DNA from: Bacteroidaceae bacterium
Lineage (GTDB): Bacteria > Bacteroidota > Bacteroidia > Bacteroidales > Bacteroidaceae
Direction of reading: 5' to 3'
Assembly: GCA_017547585.1 (NCBI GenBank)
Contig: JAFYPH010000016.1
Span: 54,597-118,596 of the forward strand
Length of the DNA stretch: 64,000 nucleotides
Numbering within the stretch: position 1 is the first letter of the stretch; the number at the start of each line of letters is the position of its first letter. The position numbers and the translations under genes were made by a program. The notes beneath the pieces are model-generated. The model worked only from the letters and a program-made list of their open reading frames with translations, did not search any database and had not been told where the DNA came from. Below, piece after piece: positions 16,909 to 26,694 of the stretch.

Positions 16909-19374
16909 TTACTCTTTATCTTCGGTGCATGCACATTTTTTGCGGCGAATGATAATAATCGCCACCATTGCAAAAATCACAATACCCACGAATATCGAGC
17001 CATAGAGCGATACTTTTGCCGAGCCTGTCATTACGTCGTCCACGCAGCGGAACTCGATAGTGTGCTTTCCGGCGGGCACGGGCAATCCTCGCAGAATATA
17101 GTCGGTGCGCACGGGGGCAACCTCTTTTCCGTCGATGAAGGCCTTCCAGGTCTTGTAGAATACCTCCGAGAATACTGCGAAGCGGGGCTTTGCGCTGTTG
17201 CTCTCATAGATGAGATTACCGGGGTTCTTGTACTCTGTCAGGCGAATATAGTCGGTGGAATCGCCACTATTTGAATACTCGGCCATCGAGGGCAGCGAGC
17301 TTTTCCACTCCTCGTCGATGAACGCTACGGCTGTGGGATCGAAGTCGGCAATGGCCTTAATCTCTTCGTTGGGGTCGGCCACGAACTTAACCTCGTCCAC
17401 GAACCAGCAGTTGCCCAGCGCCATGGGGTTTTTCTCCACTCTCTGTCCCGTCTTTTCGTCGGGCACGATAATGTAGCGCACGTTCAGCATATTTATGATG
17501 CCCATGTTCAGGTTGCGCGCAAAGAAGTGGTCGATAATATCCTGGTAGCGGCGCAATTTCACGGGACTGTATCCTCCCACAGACTTATGGAAGTAAGAGG
17601 TGCGCGAGTCGTTGAATGTGCTTGTCGCGAGGTTGAGCACGCGGAAATTGGGGTCTTTGTCGGCAAGAATCATCTTGTCGGCGGCAGTGGGGAGAATCTC
17701 TGTGCTCTTCTGCTTGGGCATGAAAGAGTCCCACGACACGAATCGCTTGTCTACGCTCCAAAGGTCGACGAGCAGCAACAGCGAGAGTGCGGCCATCAGA
17801 TAGCTTGTCTTCATGCTCTTAATGCGCAGATAGGCAACGAGCAGGGCGCAGGCAATGGCGATGAACATGAACGAACGCCATGCGTCGCTTGTGAGCATCG
17901 AAGCACGGTCGGCGCGCAGTGAGTCTATGAGAACCTCGGGCATCTGTGCATCCGAGGGACTTGCAAAGTCGAACATTCCTCCACCGAAGAGGGCGAACAT
18001 CAGCGACAATCCTCCTGTGATTGCAGCCGAAATCCATATTGCGCGCAGGGCACCTTTCTCGTCGCCGTTTCTGTGGTCGTCCACCAGCTTTTTCACTGCA
18101 AGCACTCCCAGAGTAACCATTGTCAGCGACGCAACAACCAGCGACATTGAGGGTGCGCGGAATTTATTGTAGAGCGGCAGATTATAGAAAAGGAATTCGT
18201 TCACCAGCGGGAAATATTTTCCCCACGCCATCACAATGGAAAGGATGGTTGCGGCCAGCAGCCACCATTTTTCCTTGCCTTTCACGATGAAAAGTCCCAG
18301 CACAAAAAGGAAACAAACGATTGCTCCCACGTATACAGGACCCGAAGTAAAGGGCTGCGGTCCCCAATATGTGGGCAGTCTCTTCACGAACGAGCGTGCC
18401 TGGGCCGCGCCGTAGGCGCGTGCGATGGTCTTGTAGGTCTCGCTATTCTCGTCGAGCGAGTAGTGCGAGCTTGCGCCGTAGAGGTTGGGTACGAGCAGTG
18501 TGAATGTCTCGCCTATTCCGTAGCTCCACTGATAAGCATAGTCAATTTCGAGGCCCGAACTCTTCTTCTCGCCCTCCTGCTTCAGCACCGCTCCGCCGCG
18601 CATCGACTCTTTTGCATAGTCGGCTGCGGGCACCAGCTGTCCCACGGCGGGAATAACCGCGAGCAAGGCAGCGATAATAAGCACTCCTGTCGCCTTCAGC
18701 CAATTTTTCAGCTGCTTTTCGCGTATAGCGTAAACAAGATAGACAATCGCAAGAATAAGAAGCACAAGCAACAGATAGTAGCTTATCTGCTGGTGGCTCC
18801 AATAGATGTTCAGTCCCGAGAATATAAGTGTAATCAGGGCTCCCCACAGCAGTTTGCCTCTGTAGCACAGCATCACTCCTCCGATGATGGGCGCCATTGT
18901 TGCCATCACCAGACTCTTGTTCATGTGTCCCGCCTCTATGATTATAAAGTTATACGAGCACAGAGTATAGGCTATCGAGCCTGCGAAACTGAGCCACGAA
19001 CTGCAGCCTATGGAAATGAGGAAAATGTAGAAACAGATGAATGTCAGGAAGATAGAGCCAATGTGGCGCTTCGAAATTCCGAACATATTAAGCGTGAGCA
19101 CCTTTTCGAATCCCTGGAACAGGTTCACGGGCTGCGGCGAGAATGTGTAGTTCGAGGGCATTCCCGAGAACATTGCATTCGACCAATAGGCGTAGTCGCC
19201 TGTCTCCTCATGGTAGTCGCGCAGGTCCTTGCCCCATCCTTGCGAGTTTATCGCGTCGGCCTGCATCAGGTCTTTGCCCTGGAACACCGGGGCAAAATAT
19301 ATTGCAGTAAGCGCGAAGAACATGAGAATTGCGGCAATGTGCGGCAACCAATTTTTCATTTTTGTTGATTTCAT
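16909..19374 (-). CDS. YfhO family membrane protein
   Basis: 821 residues with about 13 membrane helices (first at about 11-30) and a large C-terminal extracytoplasmic domain (about 545-780). Typical YfhO features are the early loop with DLMQADAINSQGWGKDLRDY, and the C-terminal block KTWKAFIDGKEVAPVRTDYILRGLPVPAGKHTIEFR. YfhO proteins have a GT-C-like topology and in Gram-positives take part in glycosylating teichoic acids. In Bacteroidota they occur in polysaccharide and lipid-modification loci, and the acceptor is not established. The start codon overlaps the stop of the preceding gene by 4 bases (ATGA type), so translational coupling is likely. The last helix is followed by a basic cytoplasmic tail (IIIRRKKCAC). 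Confidence 0.87.
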   Translation of the reverse strand: MKSTKMKNWLPHIAAILMFFALTAIYFAPVFQGKDLMQADAINSQGWGKDLRDYHEETGDYAYWSNAMFSGMPSNYTFSPQPVNLFQGFEKVLTLNMFGISKRHIGSIFLTFICFYIFLISIGCSSWLSFAGSIAYTLCSYNFIIIEAGHMNKSLVMATMAPIIGGVMLCYRGKLLWGALITLIFSGLNIYWSHQQISYYLLLVLLILAIVYLVYAIREKQLKNWLKATGVLIIAALLAVIPAVGQLVPAADYAKESMRGGAVLKQEGEKKSSGLEIDYAYQWSYGIGETFTLLVPNLYGASSHYSLDENSETYKTIARAYGAAQARSFVKRLPTYWGPQPFTSGPVYVGAIVCFLFVLGLFIVKGKEKWWLLAATILSIVMAWGKYFPLVNEFLFYNLPLYNKFRAPSMSLVVASLTMVTLGVLAVKKLVDDHRNGDEKGALRAIWISAAITGGLSLMFALFGGGMFDFASPSDAQMPEVLIDSLRADRASMLTSDAWRSFMFIAIACALLVAYLRIKSMKTSYLMAALSLLLLVDLWSVDKRFVSWDSFMPKQKSTEILPTAADKMILADKDPNFRVLNLATSTFNDSRTSYFHKSVGGYSPVKLRRYQDIIDHFFARNLNMGIINMLNVRYIIVPDEKTGQRVEKNPMALGNCWFVDEVKFVADPNEEIKAIADFDPTAVAFIDEEWKSSLPSMAEYSNSGDSTDYIRLTEYKNPGNLIYESNSAKPRFAVFSEVFYKTWKAFIDGKEVAPVRTDYILRGLPVPAGKHTIEFRCVDDVMTGSAKVSLYGSIFVGIVIFAMVAIIIIRRKKCACTEDKE

Positions 19375-20591
19375 CGTAAATTATTATTTTTCAGTATTGT
19401 TTCAATGTGGGTGTAAAGTTGCTCTTCGTAGCGTTCGAGCGAGTAATTCTCGCGCACGTGGCTGTTCAGACTGCGTGTCTTTTGCAGCAGCTGCTCGGCG
19501 GGGAGTGCCGCGGCAGCAATTATCGCCTGCTCGAAGGAATCATATTCAACCTCGGGAATCTCGCTGCCATACTCTGCAAGGGCGAGCCCTGTCGCGCGGC
19601 TGTAGACGGGGAACAGAAGGCCGTTGGCAAGCACGTTGAGCACCGCCACTGCTCCGCTCTCCGAGAGCGAGGGATTCACAAGGATGGCGCAGCTGTCGAG
19701 AACGTCGGCAAACTCCTGCGACTCAATATCTACGAATCCATGCTGCACAATGTTCGGTGCCTTGTCGGCGAGGGGGCCATAGTAGCGCCAGAATTCACTC
19801 TCGCCACGGCTCGCTCCGCAAATGTGCAGGGTGTATTCTGGGTGGCGCAGTGCAAAGTCTATTGCAATGTCCAGCCCTTTGTGTATCAGTCCCGAGCTTC
19901 CGAACCACAGGAGGTTGCGTCGGCAACGGTCGAAATTCTTCTCGGGTGACGGGCGGCGCACGTCAAAATAGAATGCCGGCAGCGAATAGTAGTGTTCGGG
20001 GCGCGGGTCCTCGCCTCTGAAATACTCTGCTACGGAATTGTCGCCCAGGCAGATGACAGCATCCGAGAGTCGTGCATTATAGTAGTTCATTCCGTTGCCG
20101 GGCACGTAGTGGCACGATGCAAGCGCGCGTGTGCCATGCTCGCGGAAAAAGTCGAGGTTGCGGTCGGCTGTCACCTTGAAATTGAGGAACGTGTGCGCTC
20201 CCACAGAGTAGAATATGCGCAACGGCTCGTGCCCCGAGGCCGAAAAGGAGCGGGCGTACGAGAGCGAGGTTATTCCGTAGACAACCTCGTAGGGAGTATA
20301 GTCCACGCGGTCATTCTCGCGCGAGGCGCAGTCCACACTGTAGCCCAGACGATGAAAAGCCTTGGCAGCAGCGTAGCACTCGGTAAAGTTCGAGTGCGAC
20401 TTCGGCAGCGGGCCGTCGAATGCCTCGGGAAGGTAGCAGATGAGCGCCCTGCGCTCGCTGCCGCTGCCAAAAACATCGCGCGACAGACGGCGGTTGGCAA
20501 ACAGCCTCTGCACCCACGCAACAATGGCATTGCCTATGCGTCGGCGGGCTATGGGAACTATACGGCGGAACTCCGAGCGGGTAAACTTCAT
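19371..20591 (-). CDS. GT4-like glycosyltransferase (GT-B fold)
   Basis: 406 residues. The N-terminal half is divergent. The C-terminal Rossmann half has the usual retaining GT4 landmarks: LLWFGSSGLIHKGLDIAIDF (about 215-235), the mid-domain VQHGFVDIESQEFADVLDSCAILVNP, and the E-x7-E-like SLSESGAVAVLNVLANGLLFPV. Predicted cytoplasmic, acting on a lipid-linked glycan. The first residues are very basic (MKFTRSEFRRIVPIARRRIG), consistent with membrane association. It is coupled to the YfhO gene (4-base overlap) and 16 bases after the next GT4 gene. Donor and acceptor unknown. Confidence 0.82.
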   Translation of the reverse strand: MKFTRSEFRRIVPIARRRIGNAIVAWVQRLFANRRLSRDVFGSGSERRALICYLPEAFDGPLPKSHSNFTECYAAAKAFHRLGYSVDCASRENDRVDYTPYEVVYGITSLSYARSFSASGHEPLRIFYSVGAHTFLNFKVTADRNLDFFREHGTRALASCHYVPGNGMNYYNARLSDAVICLGDNSVAEYFRGEDPRPEHYYSLPAFYFDVRRPSPEKNFDRCRRNLLWFGSSGLIHKGLDIAIDFALRHPEYTLHICGASRGESEFWRYYGPLADKAPNIVQHGFVDIESQEFADVLDSCAILVNPSLSESGAVAVLNVLANGLLFPVYSRATGLALAEYGSEIPEVEYDSFEQAIIAAAALPAEQLLQKTRSLNSHVRENYSLERYEEQLYTHIETILKNNNLR

Positions 20592-20607
20592 GATGAAAAT
20601 ATTTTAT

Positions 20608-21699
20608 TTACAGCACATTGCGATAGACGTCGCACGTCTGCTGTACCATTTTTTGTAACGAAAAATCTTTTATGCGTTCGCTGCCTCGACGGCGCAATTC
20701 TTCGCGCAACGTCTCGCTGGCGATAACCTCGCGCAGCGTGTCGCACATCGATTGAGCGTCGTGCGGCGCAAAGTAGAGCGCAGCGTCGCCTGCAACCTCG
20801 GGGAAGCAGCTGGCGTTGCTCAGACACACGGGGCAGTTGTTCGAGAATGCCTCGAGGATGGGAATTCCGAAGCCCTCGTACAGCGACGGAAACACGAAAC
20901 AGAGTGCGTGGCGGTAGAGTGACGCCATCTGTGCGTCGTTGGCGGCAATGTGCACGAGGCTGTCCGCCACTCCCCAATTTTTGAAAATCTCGTGCTCGGC
21001 GCTTGTAAAGTCGCTACCCGTGCAGACAATCTTCAGCGAGGGGTCGTGCACCAGAAGGCTCCTCACGGCCGATAGCCACGGCAGGAAATTCTTGTAGCCC
21101 TTGCGCTCGCCCACATACAGAATGTAGCGGTCGAAAAGTTGCGGCGCAACCTCTCCTCCGGCGCGGAATCCATGATGCACCACGCTTATCTTCGAAGGGT
21201 CGGTGCCCAGCAGCTCCACAATGTCGCGCTTGGTATTCTCGCTGACGGCAATAATGTGGTCGGCCTCCTTTATCAGCTTCTTCTTGTGGGGAATCGTGCG
21301 GTCGTAAATGAGCACATCCTGCGGGAAACGCTCGAATGTCATGTCGTGAATCGTCAGCACAAAGGCGCGCTTGCGGCTCTTTACGAACGGCAGAAAATAG
21401 GGGCTGTAGTATGTTGGGTGGAAAATATCGTATCCTCCCGTGCGCAGCGCGTGGAGCGTAGCCACACGATTCACCGGCTGGTAGATGCGTCGGCGTATGC
21501 GGTAGTTCTTGGGGAATCCCAGACTCTTGTACTCTTGCCCGTATGTCTCGGTAACATAGTGATTCTCGCAGAAATACATGGGAAGCTCGCCCTTAAACTC
21601 ATCCTTGGGCAGGTTGTATATAAGGTCGGCAAAGTAGCGGGTGACGCCACCGAACCTCTGGAATGTAAACATCTGGTTATCGTAAAGAATCTTTTTCAT
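20608..21699 (-). CDS. GT4 family glycosyltransferase
   Basis: 363 residues. It opens with QMFTFQRFGGVTRYFADLI, the acceptor-side glycine-rich loop of GT4 enzymes. The C-terminal half shows YILYVGERKGYKNFLPWL and the E-x7-E signature FPSLYEGFGIPILEAFSNNCPV (about 275-298). Closest in style to mannosyl- or rhamnosyltransferases of O-antigen and capsule loci. The start codon overlaps the flippase stop by 4 bases. It acts with the flippase, the second GT4, GT2 and YfhO in one minus-strand unit. The specific linkage cannot be assigned. Confidence 0.9.
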   Translation of the reverse strand: MKKILYDNQMFTFQRFGGVTRYFADLIYNLPKDEFKGELPMYFCENHYVTETYGQEYKSLGFPKNYRIRRRIYQPVNRVATLHALRTGGYDIFHPTYYSPYFLPFVKSRKRAFVLTIHDMTFERFPQDVLIYDRTIPHKKKLIKEADHIIAVSENTKRDIVELLGTDPSKISVVHHGFRAGGEVAPQLFDRYILYVGERKGYKNFLPWLSAVRSLLVHDPSLKIVCTGSDFTSAEHEIFKNWGVADSLVHIAANDAQMASLYRHALCFVFPSLYEGFGIPILEAFSNNCPVCLSNASCFPEVAGDAALYFAPHDAQSMCDTLREVIASETLREELRRRGSERIKDFSLQKMVQQTCDVYRNVL

Positions 21700-23162
21700 C
21701 GCTTGGAAATTTTACGAGATTTTACATAGTCGACAGCTTCGCGCAGCTCTCCCGAGCGGCACAGAAACAGTGCGATAATATATATTGCCGCCGCAACGAC
21801 AATTCTTGTCGGCAGCAGAATGTATGTGTTTGTGATTGTTGCAGTGAGCATTGCTGTCGCACACATTGTGGCGGCCGACAGTGCAAGGTAGGGCAGTGTG
21901 TCGCGTGCGAACATCAGCAGCGTGAATCCTATTTCGCGTCCGGCAAAGTGTCGCCACACGAAGAGCCACAGAATATTCAGGCAGACGTACGCGACAATCA
22001 TGCTCGAAATTCCATACGGGCGCATCGCAAAGAGCATTGCAATCATCAGCAGTCCCTGCGCTATTGTGCTCCACATATAGATTACTGAGCGGCCACGGCT
22101 GATGAGCAGGTTGGTAAACAGCGACTGTATGGGAATAAACGCTCCCCACAGACACAGAATCTGCAGCATGCGTGCGCTCTCTATCCACTTTTCGGTGATT
22201 GTCACAAGAATAAGCTCGCGCGACACGAGCGAAAGTCCCAACAGCATGGGAAAGGCGATGAATGCAGTGAAACGCACCATCTTGCGCAGCACGTGCAGCT
22301 GCCTGTCGCCATCGTCGGCCACGCGCGCAAGCACCGGCTGGGCCACGCTGTTCACCATTCCGTTCACAGTGTCGCTACCCATATTGTTCCACTCGTTGGC
22401 CTTTGTGTAGTTTCCCACGTCCTTTCGTGTGTAGTAGCCGTTTCCGCCCAGAATAAACGAGAAAATGTGGCAGTTTATGCGCAGGAAAAGATTGGTTACC
22501 AGCAGACGGTAGCTGAACGCGAAAAGGTAACGCAGTGGGGCGAAATTTACCCTCCACGATGGGCGCCACGGCGAAAAATACCAATAGCACACTGAACGCA
22601 CAAGCACGTAGAGAATGCCCTGCGTGGCGATTCCCCAATAAGAGTATCCGTTCATGGCCATGGCCACTCCCACGCTGCCCGACGCTATTATGGAGAGTAT
22701 CAGGGCAATAGATTTCTCCTTCACCTTCAGTTCGCGGAAAAGATGGGCCGAGTGGGCAATTCCGAAGCCTGCCACCACAAAGCCAATGAATGAGTAGCGC
22801 GACAGCGGCACAAGCACCGGCTCGCAGAAAAACTCGGCAATCAGCGGCGCGGCAAAGTACAGCCCTGCGTAGAGCAGCAGCGACACAATCACGTTGAACC
22901 AGAATACAGCATTGTAGTCATCGTGACGCACCTCCTTGCGGTTGGCAAGAGCCGCCACGAATCCGCTCTCCTGCAACGAGCCGGCAATGGCCGAAAAAAT
23001 TGCCAACATTCCTATGGGCCCGTAGTCGTCGGGCCCCAGGATGTTGGCAAGATAAATTCCGAAAAAGAGATTCAGTAGCTGGCAAACGGCATTGCTCATG
23101 CCTCCCCAAAGGAATCCTTTGGCGGTGGCATTCTTCAGGTTACCGTCCTCTTTTCGCATCAA
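21696..23162 (-). CDS. Wzx-type polysaccharide flippase (MOP superfamily)
   Basis: 488 residues with 12-14 predicted membrane helices. The N-terminus ATAKGFLWGGMSNAVCQLLNLFFG and the following ILGPDDYGPIGMLAIFSAIA are typical of the lipopolysaccharide biosynthesis branch of the MOP exporters (WzxC/TuaB-like). It should flip undecaprenyl-linked oligosaccharide from the cytoplasmic to the periplasmic face. It is the first glycan gene after metG (11-base gap) and couples to the GT4 gene. No polymerase (Wzy), chain-length regulator or initiating phosphoglycosyltransferase is in view, so this is only part of a pathway. Confidence 0.88.
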   Translation of the reverse strand: MMRKEDGNLKNATAKGFLWGGMSNAVCQLLNLFFGIYLANILGPDDYGPIGMLAIFSAIAGSLQESGFVAALANRKEVRHDDYNAVFWFNVIVSLLLYAGLYFAAPLIAEFFCEPVLVPLSRYSFIGFVVAGFGIAHSAHLFRELKVKEKSIALILSIIASGSVGVAMAMNGYSYWGIATQGILYVLVRSVCYWYFSPWRPSWRVNFAPLRYLFAFSYRLLVTNLFLRINCHIFSFILGGNGYYTRKDVGNYTKANEWNNMGSDTVNGMVNSVAQPVLARVADDGDRQLHVLRKMVRFTAFIAFPMLLGLSLVSRELILVTITEKWIESARMLQILCLWGAFIPIQSLFTNLLISRGRSVIYMWSTIAQGLLMIAMLFAMRPYGISSMIVAYVCLNILWLFVWRHFAGREIGFTLLMFARDTLPYLALSAATMCATAMLTATITNTYILLPTRIVVAAAIYIIALFLCRSGELREAVDYVKSRKISKR

Positions 23163-23173
23163 AAAGTGCTATT

Positions 23174-25213
23174 TTATTTCACTTCGCTGCCGGGCTTCGC
23201 CTCGGGCGAAACTGTAAGCAACGACAATTTTCCTTCGTTGTCCTCGGCGCTGAGAATCATTCCCTCGCTGACAATGCCGCGGATGGTGCGGGGCGCAAGG
23301 TTGGCTACGAAGCACACCTGCTTGCCCACAAGTTCCTCGGGGTTAAAGTGTGCGGCGATTCCCGACACAATTGTGCGTCCCTCGAGTCCGTCGTCAATCT
23401 TGAACTGCAACAGCTTGCTTGCCTTGGGCACTTTTGCACACTCGAGCACTGTACCCACGCGAATGTCGAGCTTCGTAAAGTCGTCGAACTCCACATTTGC
23501 ACGTATGGGGTTAGCCTTGTAGTTTGCAGCCTTGTTCTCTGCCTTTATTCTTTCGAGACGGTCGAGCTGCGCCTGGATAGTCTCGTCCTCTATCTTTTCG
23601 AAGAGCAGGCCCACTTCGCCAAGCTCGTGGCCCTCGGCCATCAGTGTCAGGCTGCCAAGGCTGCTCCACTCGAATGTCTCCATTGCCAACATTCCGCGCA
23701 GTTTCTTGCTGCTGAAGGGCAAGAAGGGCTCGAACGCGATTGCGAGGTTGGCAACCAGCTGAAGAGAAATGTTCAGGATGGTAGCCACGCGCGAAAGATC
23801 GCTCTTTGCAAGCTTCCAGGGCTCGGTCTCGGCAAGGTAACGGTTACCGATGCGTGCGAGGTTCATTGCCTCTTTCTGTGCCTCGCGGAACTTGAACTGG
23901 TCGAGCAGTTTCTCAACCTCGCTCTTAACGTTTACAAACTCGTCGATGATGCCTTTGTCGTACTCTGTAAGCTCGCCGCAAGCGGGTACCTTTCCGTCGA
24001 AATATTTCTTTGTGAGCACAAGTGCGCGGTTCACGAAGTTACCGTAAACAGCCACAAGCTCGTTGTTGTTGCGTGCCTGGAAGTCCTTCCATGTAAAGTT
24101 GTTGTCCTTTGTCTCGGGGGCGTTTGCTGTAAGCACGTAGCGCAGCACATCCTGCTTGCCGGGGAAGTCCACAAGATACTCATTGAGCCATACTGCCCAG
24201 TTGCGCGAGGTTGAGATTTTGTCGTCCTCGAGGTTGAGGAATTCGTTGCTGGGTACATTTTCGGGCAGAATATAGTCGCCGTGAGCCTTCAGCATCGAGG
24301 GGAATACTATGCAGTGGAACACAATATTGTCCTTTCCGATAAAGTGGAGCAGGCGTGTATCCTCGTCCTTCCACCATGTTTCCCATGTGTCGGGCAACAG
24401 CTCTTTGGTGTTGCTGATGTAGCCGATGGGTGCGTCGAACCACACGTAGAGCACTTTACCCTCGGCACCCTCCACGGGTACGGGAATTCCCCAGTTGAGG
24501 TCGCGGGTAACGGCGCGGGGCTTCAGGCCTGTGTCGAGCCAGCTTTTGCACTGTCCGTATACGTTGCTGCGCCACTCCTTGTGGTCGTTCAGAATCCACT
24601 GCTCCAGCCACTGCTGATAGTCGTTCAGAGGCAGGTACCAGTGTGTGGTCTTGCGCTTCACGAGGGGGTTGCCGCTGTCGGCATTGTAGGGGTTTATAAG
24701 CTCGTCGGGCGAGAGTGTCGCACCGCACTTTTCACACTGGTCGCCGTAAGCGTCGGCTGCGTGGCAGCGGGGGCACTCGCCCTTGATGTTACGGTCGGTG
24801 AGGAACTGCTGCTCGCCTTCGTCGTAGTACTGCTCGCTCTCGAGCTCCACGAATTTGCCCTCGTCGTACAGCTTCTTGAAAAAGTCCGAGGCAACCTCGC
24901 GGTGGGTAGCCGATGTTGTGCGTGAGTATACGTCGAACGAGATTCCGAATCCCTCGAACGACTCTTTGATGATATTATGATAGCGGTCGACAACATCCTG
25001 GGGTGTGCAGCCCTCTTTCTTTGCGCGGATGGTCACGGGTACTCCATGCTCGTCCGAGCCACCGATGAAGAGTACATCCTCGCCTTTGAGACGAAGGTAG
25101 CGTACGTAGATGTCGGCAGGAACGTAAACACCTGCAAGGTGTCCTATGTGTACAGGGCCGTTGGCGTAGGGCAGGGCCGATGTTACCAGCGTTCTTTTGA
25201 ATTTCTTTTCCAT
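23174..25213 (-). CDS. metG: Methionyl-tRNA synthetase
   Basis: 679 residues. Class I catalytic core: the HIGH element is [13 protein letters not shown] (about 16-28), and the KMSKS counterpart is [10 protein letters not shown] (about 340). The zinc knuckle between them has [18 protein letters not shown] with all four cysteines (about 144-161). A helical anticodon domain follows (about 390-560). A C-terminal OB-fold (about 575-679) with [20 protein letters not shown] is the dimerising tRNA-binding module. It charges tRNA-Met with methionine in the cytoplasm. Its promoter has a palindromic -7 region, and it is the first gene of the long minus-strand run that continues into the flippase and glycosyltransferases. 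Confidence 0.97.
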   Translation of the reverse strand: MEKKFKRTLVTSALPYANGPVHIGHLAGVYVPADIYVRYLRLKGEDVLFIGGSDEHGVPVTIRAKKEGCTPQDVVDRYHNIIKESFEGFGISFDVYSRTTSATHREVASDFFKKLYDEGKFVELESEQYYDEGEQQFLTDRNIKGECPRCHAADAYGDQCEKCGATLSPDELINPYNADSGNPLVKRKTTHWYLPLNDYQQWLEQWILNDHKEWRSNVYGQCKSWLDTGLKPRAVTRDLNWGIPVPVEGAEGKVLYVWFDAPIGYISNTKELLPDTWETWWKDEDTRLLHFIGKDNIVFHCIVFPSMLKAHGDYILPENVPSNEFLNLEDDKISTSRNWAVWLNEYLVDFPGKQDVLRYVLTANAPETKDNNFTWKDFQARNNNELVAVYGNFVNRALVLTKKYFDGKVPACGELTEYDKGIIDEFVNVKSEVEKLLDQFKFREAQKEAMNLARIGNRYLAETEPWKLAKSDLSRVATILNISLQLVANLAIAFEPFLPFSSKKLRGMLAMETFEWSSLGSLTLMAEGHELGEVGLLFEKIEDETIQAQLDRLERIKAENKAANYKANPIRANVEFDDFTKLDIRVGTVLECAKVPKASKLLQFKIDDGLEGRTIVSGIAAHFNPEELVGKQVCFVANLAPRTIRGIVSEGMILSAEDNEGKLSLLTVSPEAKPGSEVK

Positions 25214-25266
25214 AATGGTACTATATTTTGTCTGTTTATTCTTTGCGCTTTTTGTGCATTGTAATT

Positions 25267-25285
25267 ACTATCTTGCAAAGATAGT
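25267..25285 (-). promoter_or_regulatory. metG promoter -7 inside an inverted repeat
   Basis: ACTATCTT-gca-AAGATAGT is a perfect inverted repeat. On the minus strand it contains TATCTTTG (25276-25283), the metG -7 element, giving a leader of about 60 bases. The symmetry could be an operator or chance. Confidence 0.45.
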
Positions 25286-25347
25286 GATTTTATTTTAAAA
25301 TATTGACGATTGGGCCCCGATTATGATGTTTCGTGCAGAGCAAATTG

Positions 25348-25378
25348 TTGTATTATAGCCGAAAATAGTTTACTTTTG
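25348..25378 (+). promoter_or_regulatory. Bacteroides-type promoter for the acyltransferase gene
   Basis: TTG at 25348-25350, a 20-base spacer, then TACTTTTG at 25371-25378. Start codon at 25430, about 45 bases after the expected start site. Confidence 0.65.
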
Positions 25379-25429
25379 CATCGAAAGGGGGCGGTCGTCA
25401 CCGAAACAACTAATAAAAAACTCCTAAAA

Positions 25430-26599
25430 ATGCAGAAAAACACAACCTCGTCGGCCACTTTTGCCGACACGAAACCCCACTATGAACTTCTCGACGGGCT
25501 ACGCGGCGTTGCGGCGCTGCTTGTGGTCTTTTATCACATTTTCGAGGGCTTTTCCTTTGCCGAGCTTACAAACGCTGCCGGCGACGGGGTAATTTCCACA
25601 CTGAATCACGGCCACATTGCCGTCGACTTTTTCTTTATGCTCTCGGGCTTTGTCATCAGTTACGCCTACGACGACCGTTGGGGCAAAATGAGCATCGGCG
25701 ACTTTTTCAAGCGTCGCCTCGTGCGTCTGCATCCGATGGTGGTGATGGGCGCTCTTGTGGGTGTCGCCACCTTTGTCGCGGCCGGTTGCCGTCAGTGGGA
25801 CGGCACTGTTACCCCCGTCTATTATGTGCTTATGGCTCTTGTGCTTACAATGTTCATGGTGCCGGCGCTTCCGGGCCTTCCCTACGAGGTTCGCGGCAAC
25901 GGAGAGATGTTCCCTCTCAACGGCCCTGCGTGGTCGCTGTTTTTCGAGTATGTGGGTAATATTCTCTATGCACTTTTCATTCGTCGACTCTCTACAAAAG
26001 CTCTCGCGATTCTCGCTGCGGCGCTTGGCGTTGCCCACGCCTTTTTCTTTGTGGGCGATGTTTCGGGCTATGGTTGCGTGGGTGTCGGTTGGACAATCGA
26101 CAGTGTGAATTTCTTCGGCGGCCTTGTGCGCATGCTCTTCCCCTTCACGGTGGGAATGTTGCTTGCTCGCACCTTTGTTCCCCGCAAGGTTAATGGCGCT
26201 TTTTGGGTGTGCACCATACTGCTGGTGGCAATATTTTCGGTGCCTTACATTGCCTCTGCCGGCAGTGTCAGCCTCAACAGCCTCTACGAGGTTATCTGCA
26301 TTGCGCTGCTCTTCCCGCTGATAGTGTGGATGGGTGCTTGCGGCACCTGCGGCGGCAGTTTTACGGGACGTGTGAGCAAACTGCTCGGCGACCTCTCCTA
26401 TCCGCTATACATTGTTCACTACCCGATAATGTATCTTTTCTATGCGTGGCTCATCGAGGAAAAGCACTATACGCTGGGCGAGACGTGGGCGGTGTCGGCG
26501 ATGGTTGTTGCCGCAAGCATACTCCTCGCGTTTCTGCTGCTGAAACTCTACGACGAGCCTGTGCGACGCTATCTTGCGGGCAAATTTCTCAAAAGATAG
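25430..26599 (+). CDS. Acyltransferase 3 family membrane protein
   Basis: 389 residues from ATG 25430; an in-frame ATG at 25310 lies upstream of the promoter and is rejected. About ten membrane helices. The family motifs are LDGLRGVAALLVVFYHIFEGF with the conserved His (about 36), HIAVDFFFMLSGFVISYAY (about 64-82) and the RLVRLHP element. Acyltransferase 3 proteins move acetyl, succinyl or other acyl groups onto surface glycans, LPS or lipids across the inner membrane. The glycan cluster lies divergently next door, which makes a surface-glycan substrate plausible (inference). Monocistronic, or weakly linked to dapB 95 bases downstream, which has a possible promoter of its own. Confidence 0.9.
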   Translation: MQKNTTSSATFADTKPHYELLDGLRGVAALLVVFYHIFEGFSFAELTNAAGDGVISTLNHGHIAVDFFFMLSGFVISYAYDDRWGKMSIGDFFKRRLVRLHPMVVMGALVGVATFVAAGCRQWDGTVTPVYYVLMALVLTMFMVPALPGLPYEVRGNGEMFPLNGPAWSLFFEYVGNILYALFIRRLSTKALAILAAALGVAHAFFFVGDVSGYGCVGVGWTIDSVNFFGGLVRMLFPFTVGMLLARTFVPRKVNGAFWVCTILLVAIFSVPYIASAGSVSLNSLYEVICIALLFPLIVWMGACGTCGGSFTGRVSKLLGDLSYPLYIVHYPIMYLFYAWLIEEKHYTLGETWAVSAMVVAASILLAFLLLKLYDEPVRRYLAGKFLKR

Positions 26600-26654
26600 C
26601 CGTCCACTGTCAACAACGGCGGCGCAAAGCAGTGCAACATAAAGGAATTTTCAC

Positions 26655-26662
26655 TATCTTCG
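26655..26662 (+). promoter_or_regulatory. Possible -7 element for dapB
   Basis: TATCTTCG differs from TAnnTTTG at one position and lies 33 bases before the dapB start. No clear -33 element. Confidence 0.3.
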
Positions 26663-26694
26663 CGCCATAGAATAATAAAGAAAAATAAAATAGT

